Assembly (NCBI GenBank): GCA_027488715.1
Contig: JAIYBD010000257.1
Span: 1 to 15,126 of the forward strand
Length of the DNA stretch: 15,126 bases
Source of the DNA: Bacteroidota bacterium
Lineage (GTDB): Bacteria > Bacteroidota > Bacteroidia > UBA7662 > CANHCV01
Direction: 5' to 3'
Shown here: positions 14,850 to 15,126 of the stretch, piece by piece
How the letters are laid out: the number at the start of each line of letters is the position of its first letter
Position numbering within the stretch: the stretch's first letter is position 1
The notes under the pieces: generated by a model
Seen by the model: the letters and a program-made list of their open reading frames with translations, nothing else
Told to the model about the DNA's origin: nothing
Database searches by the model: none
Made by a program: the position numbers and the translations under genes

Positions 14850-15126
14850 ATGTCGAACATCCTCATTATTGACGATGAGCGTGCCATTCGGGCCGCACTG
14901 AAAGATTTATTGGAATTTGAGGGTTTTCAAGTTACGGAAGCCGAGGATGGACATGCCGGATTAGATGCGGCAAGGAAAAATCATTTTGACTTGGTATTGT
15001 GCGATATCAAAATGCCTGGAATGGATGGTTTAGAGTGCCTGGCTCAATTGCAATCCATGTATCCCGATCTTCCGGTCATCATGATCTCCGGACACGGAAC
15101 CATGGAAACCGCCGTGGAAGCCACCC
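14850..15126 (+). CDS. Response regulator receiver domain, probable NtrC-type sigma-54 activator (3' end outside window)
   Basis: The 92 visible residues form most of a CheY-like receiver domain: LIIDDE with the acidic pair D8/D9, phospho-acceptor D52 in LCDIKMPGMDG, and ISGHGT with S80 as the switch residue. The conserved lysine would follow just beyond the window edge. The wording VIMISGHGTMETAVEAT is characteristic of NtrC/AtoC-type regulators, whose next domain is an AAA+ sigma-54-interacting ATPase followed by a Fis-type helix-turn-helix; those domains are not visible here. If so, it would activate -24/-12 promoters together with the RpoN encoded 1.8 kb away. Its kinase is unknown; the orphan kinase at 9649-10950 is one candidate. 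Confidence 0.85.
   Translation, partial: MSNILIIDDERAIRAALKDLLEFEGFQVTEAEDGHAGLDAARKNHFDLVLCDIKMPGMDGLECLAQLQSMYPDLPVIMISGHGTMETAVEAT

Noticed and set aside
14305..14887. Short open frames on both strands across the rnpB region
   Set aside because: They coincide with the conserved RNase P RNA, whose structure explains the sequence. Their proteins are low-quality shadows.

Overview
The window reads as a gene-dense stretch of a Bacteroidota (Flavobacteriia-like) chromosome. Four signs support this: start-proximal promoter elements of the TAnnTTTG type, a serine hydrolase ending in a type IX secretion (T9SS) sorting domain, an OmpA-family protein with the TPR / beta-propeller / CRD / OmpA order known from PorE, and a sigma-54 protein of the Bacteroidota type. 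No mobile element, tRNA or CRISPR array is visible. All complete genes look intact.

Left end (1-752, minus strand): the first codons of an unidentified gene that carries a run of 16 A, preceded by a complete Sfp-type phosphopantetheinyl transferase gene. Next (918-7031, plus strand) is a compact three-gene unit. A small predicted outer-membrane barrel is followed by an ATGA overlap and then a ComEA-like helix-hairpin-helix protein with a large barrel-like C-terminus. A 19-nt overlap then leads to a Dna2-like PD-(D/E)XK nuclease / SF1 helicase. A consensus promoter and an 8-bp inverted repeat lie upstream. A DNA-binding envelope protein and a DNA-processing enzyme in one transcription unit is the most intriguing arrangement in the window.

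Middle (7021-9607, minus strand): a PorE-like protein overlaps the helicase gene tail to tail. Upstream of it is a coiled-coil/SPOR-like envelope protein with its own promoter and a strong intrinsic terminator. Next (9649-13003, minus strand) is an overlapping operon of rpoN, a PAP2-like membrane protein and a six-TM sensor histidine kinase.

Right end (13099-15126, plus strand): the secreted serine hydrolase with T9SS signal, then rnpB (RNase P RNA) with a consensus promoter. Only 24 nt beyond rnpB starts the receiver domain of a probable NtrC-type sigma-54 activator, cut by the window edge. The window therefore holds sigma-54, a probable activator and an orphan kinase within about 5.5 kb; that they act together is inference.
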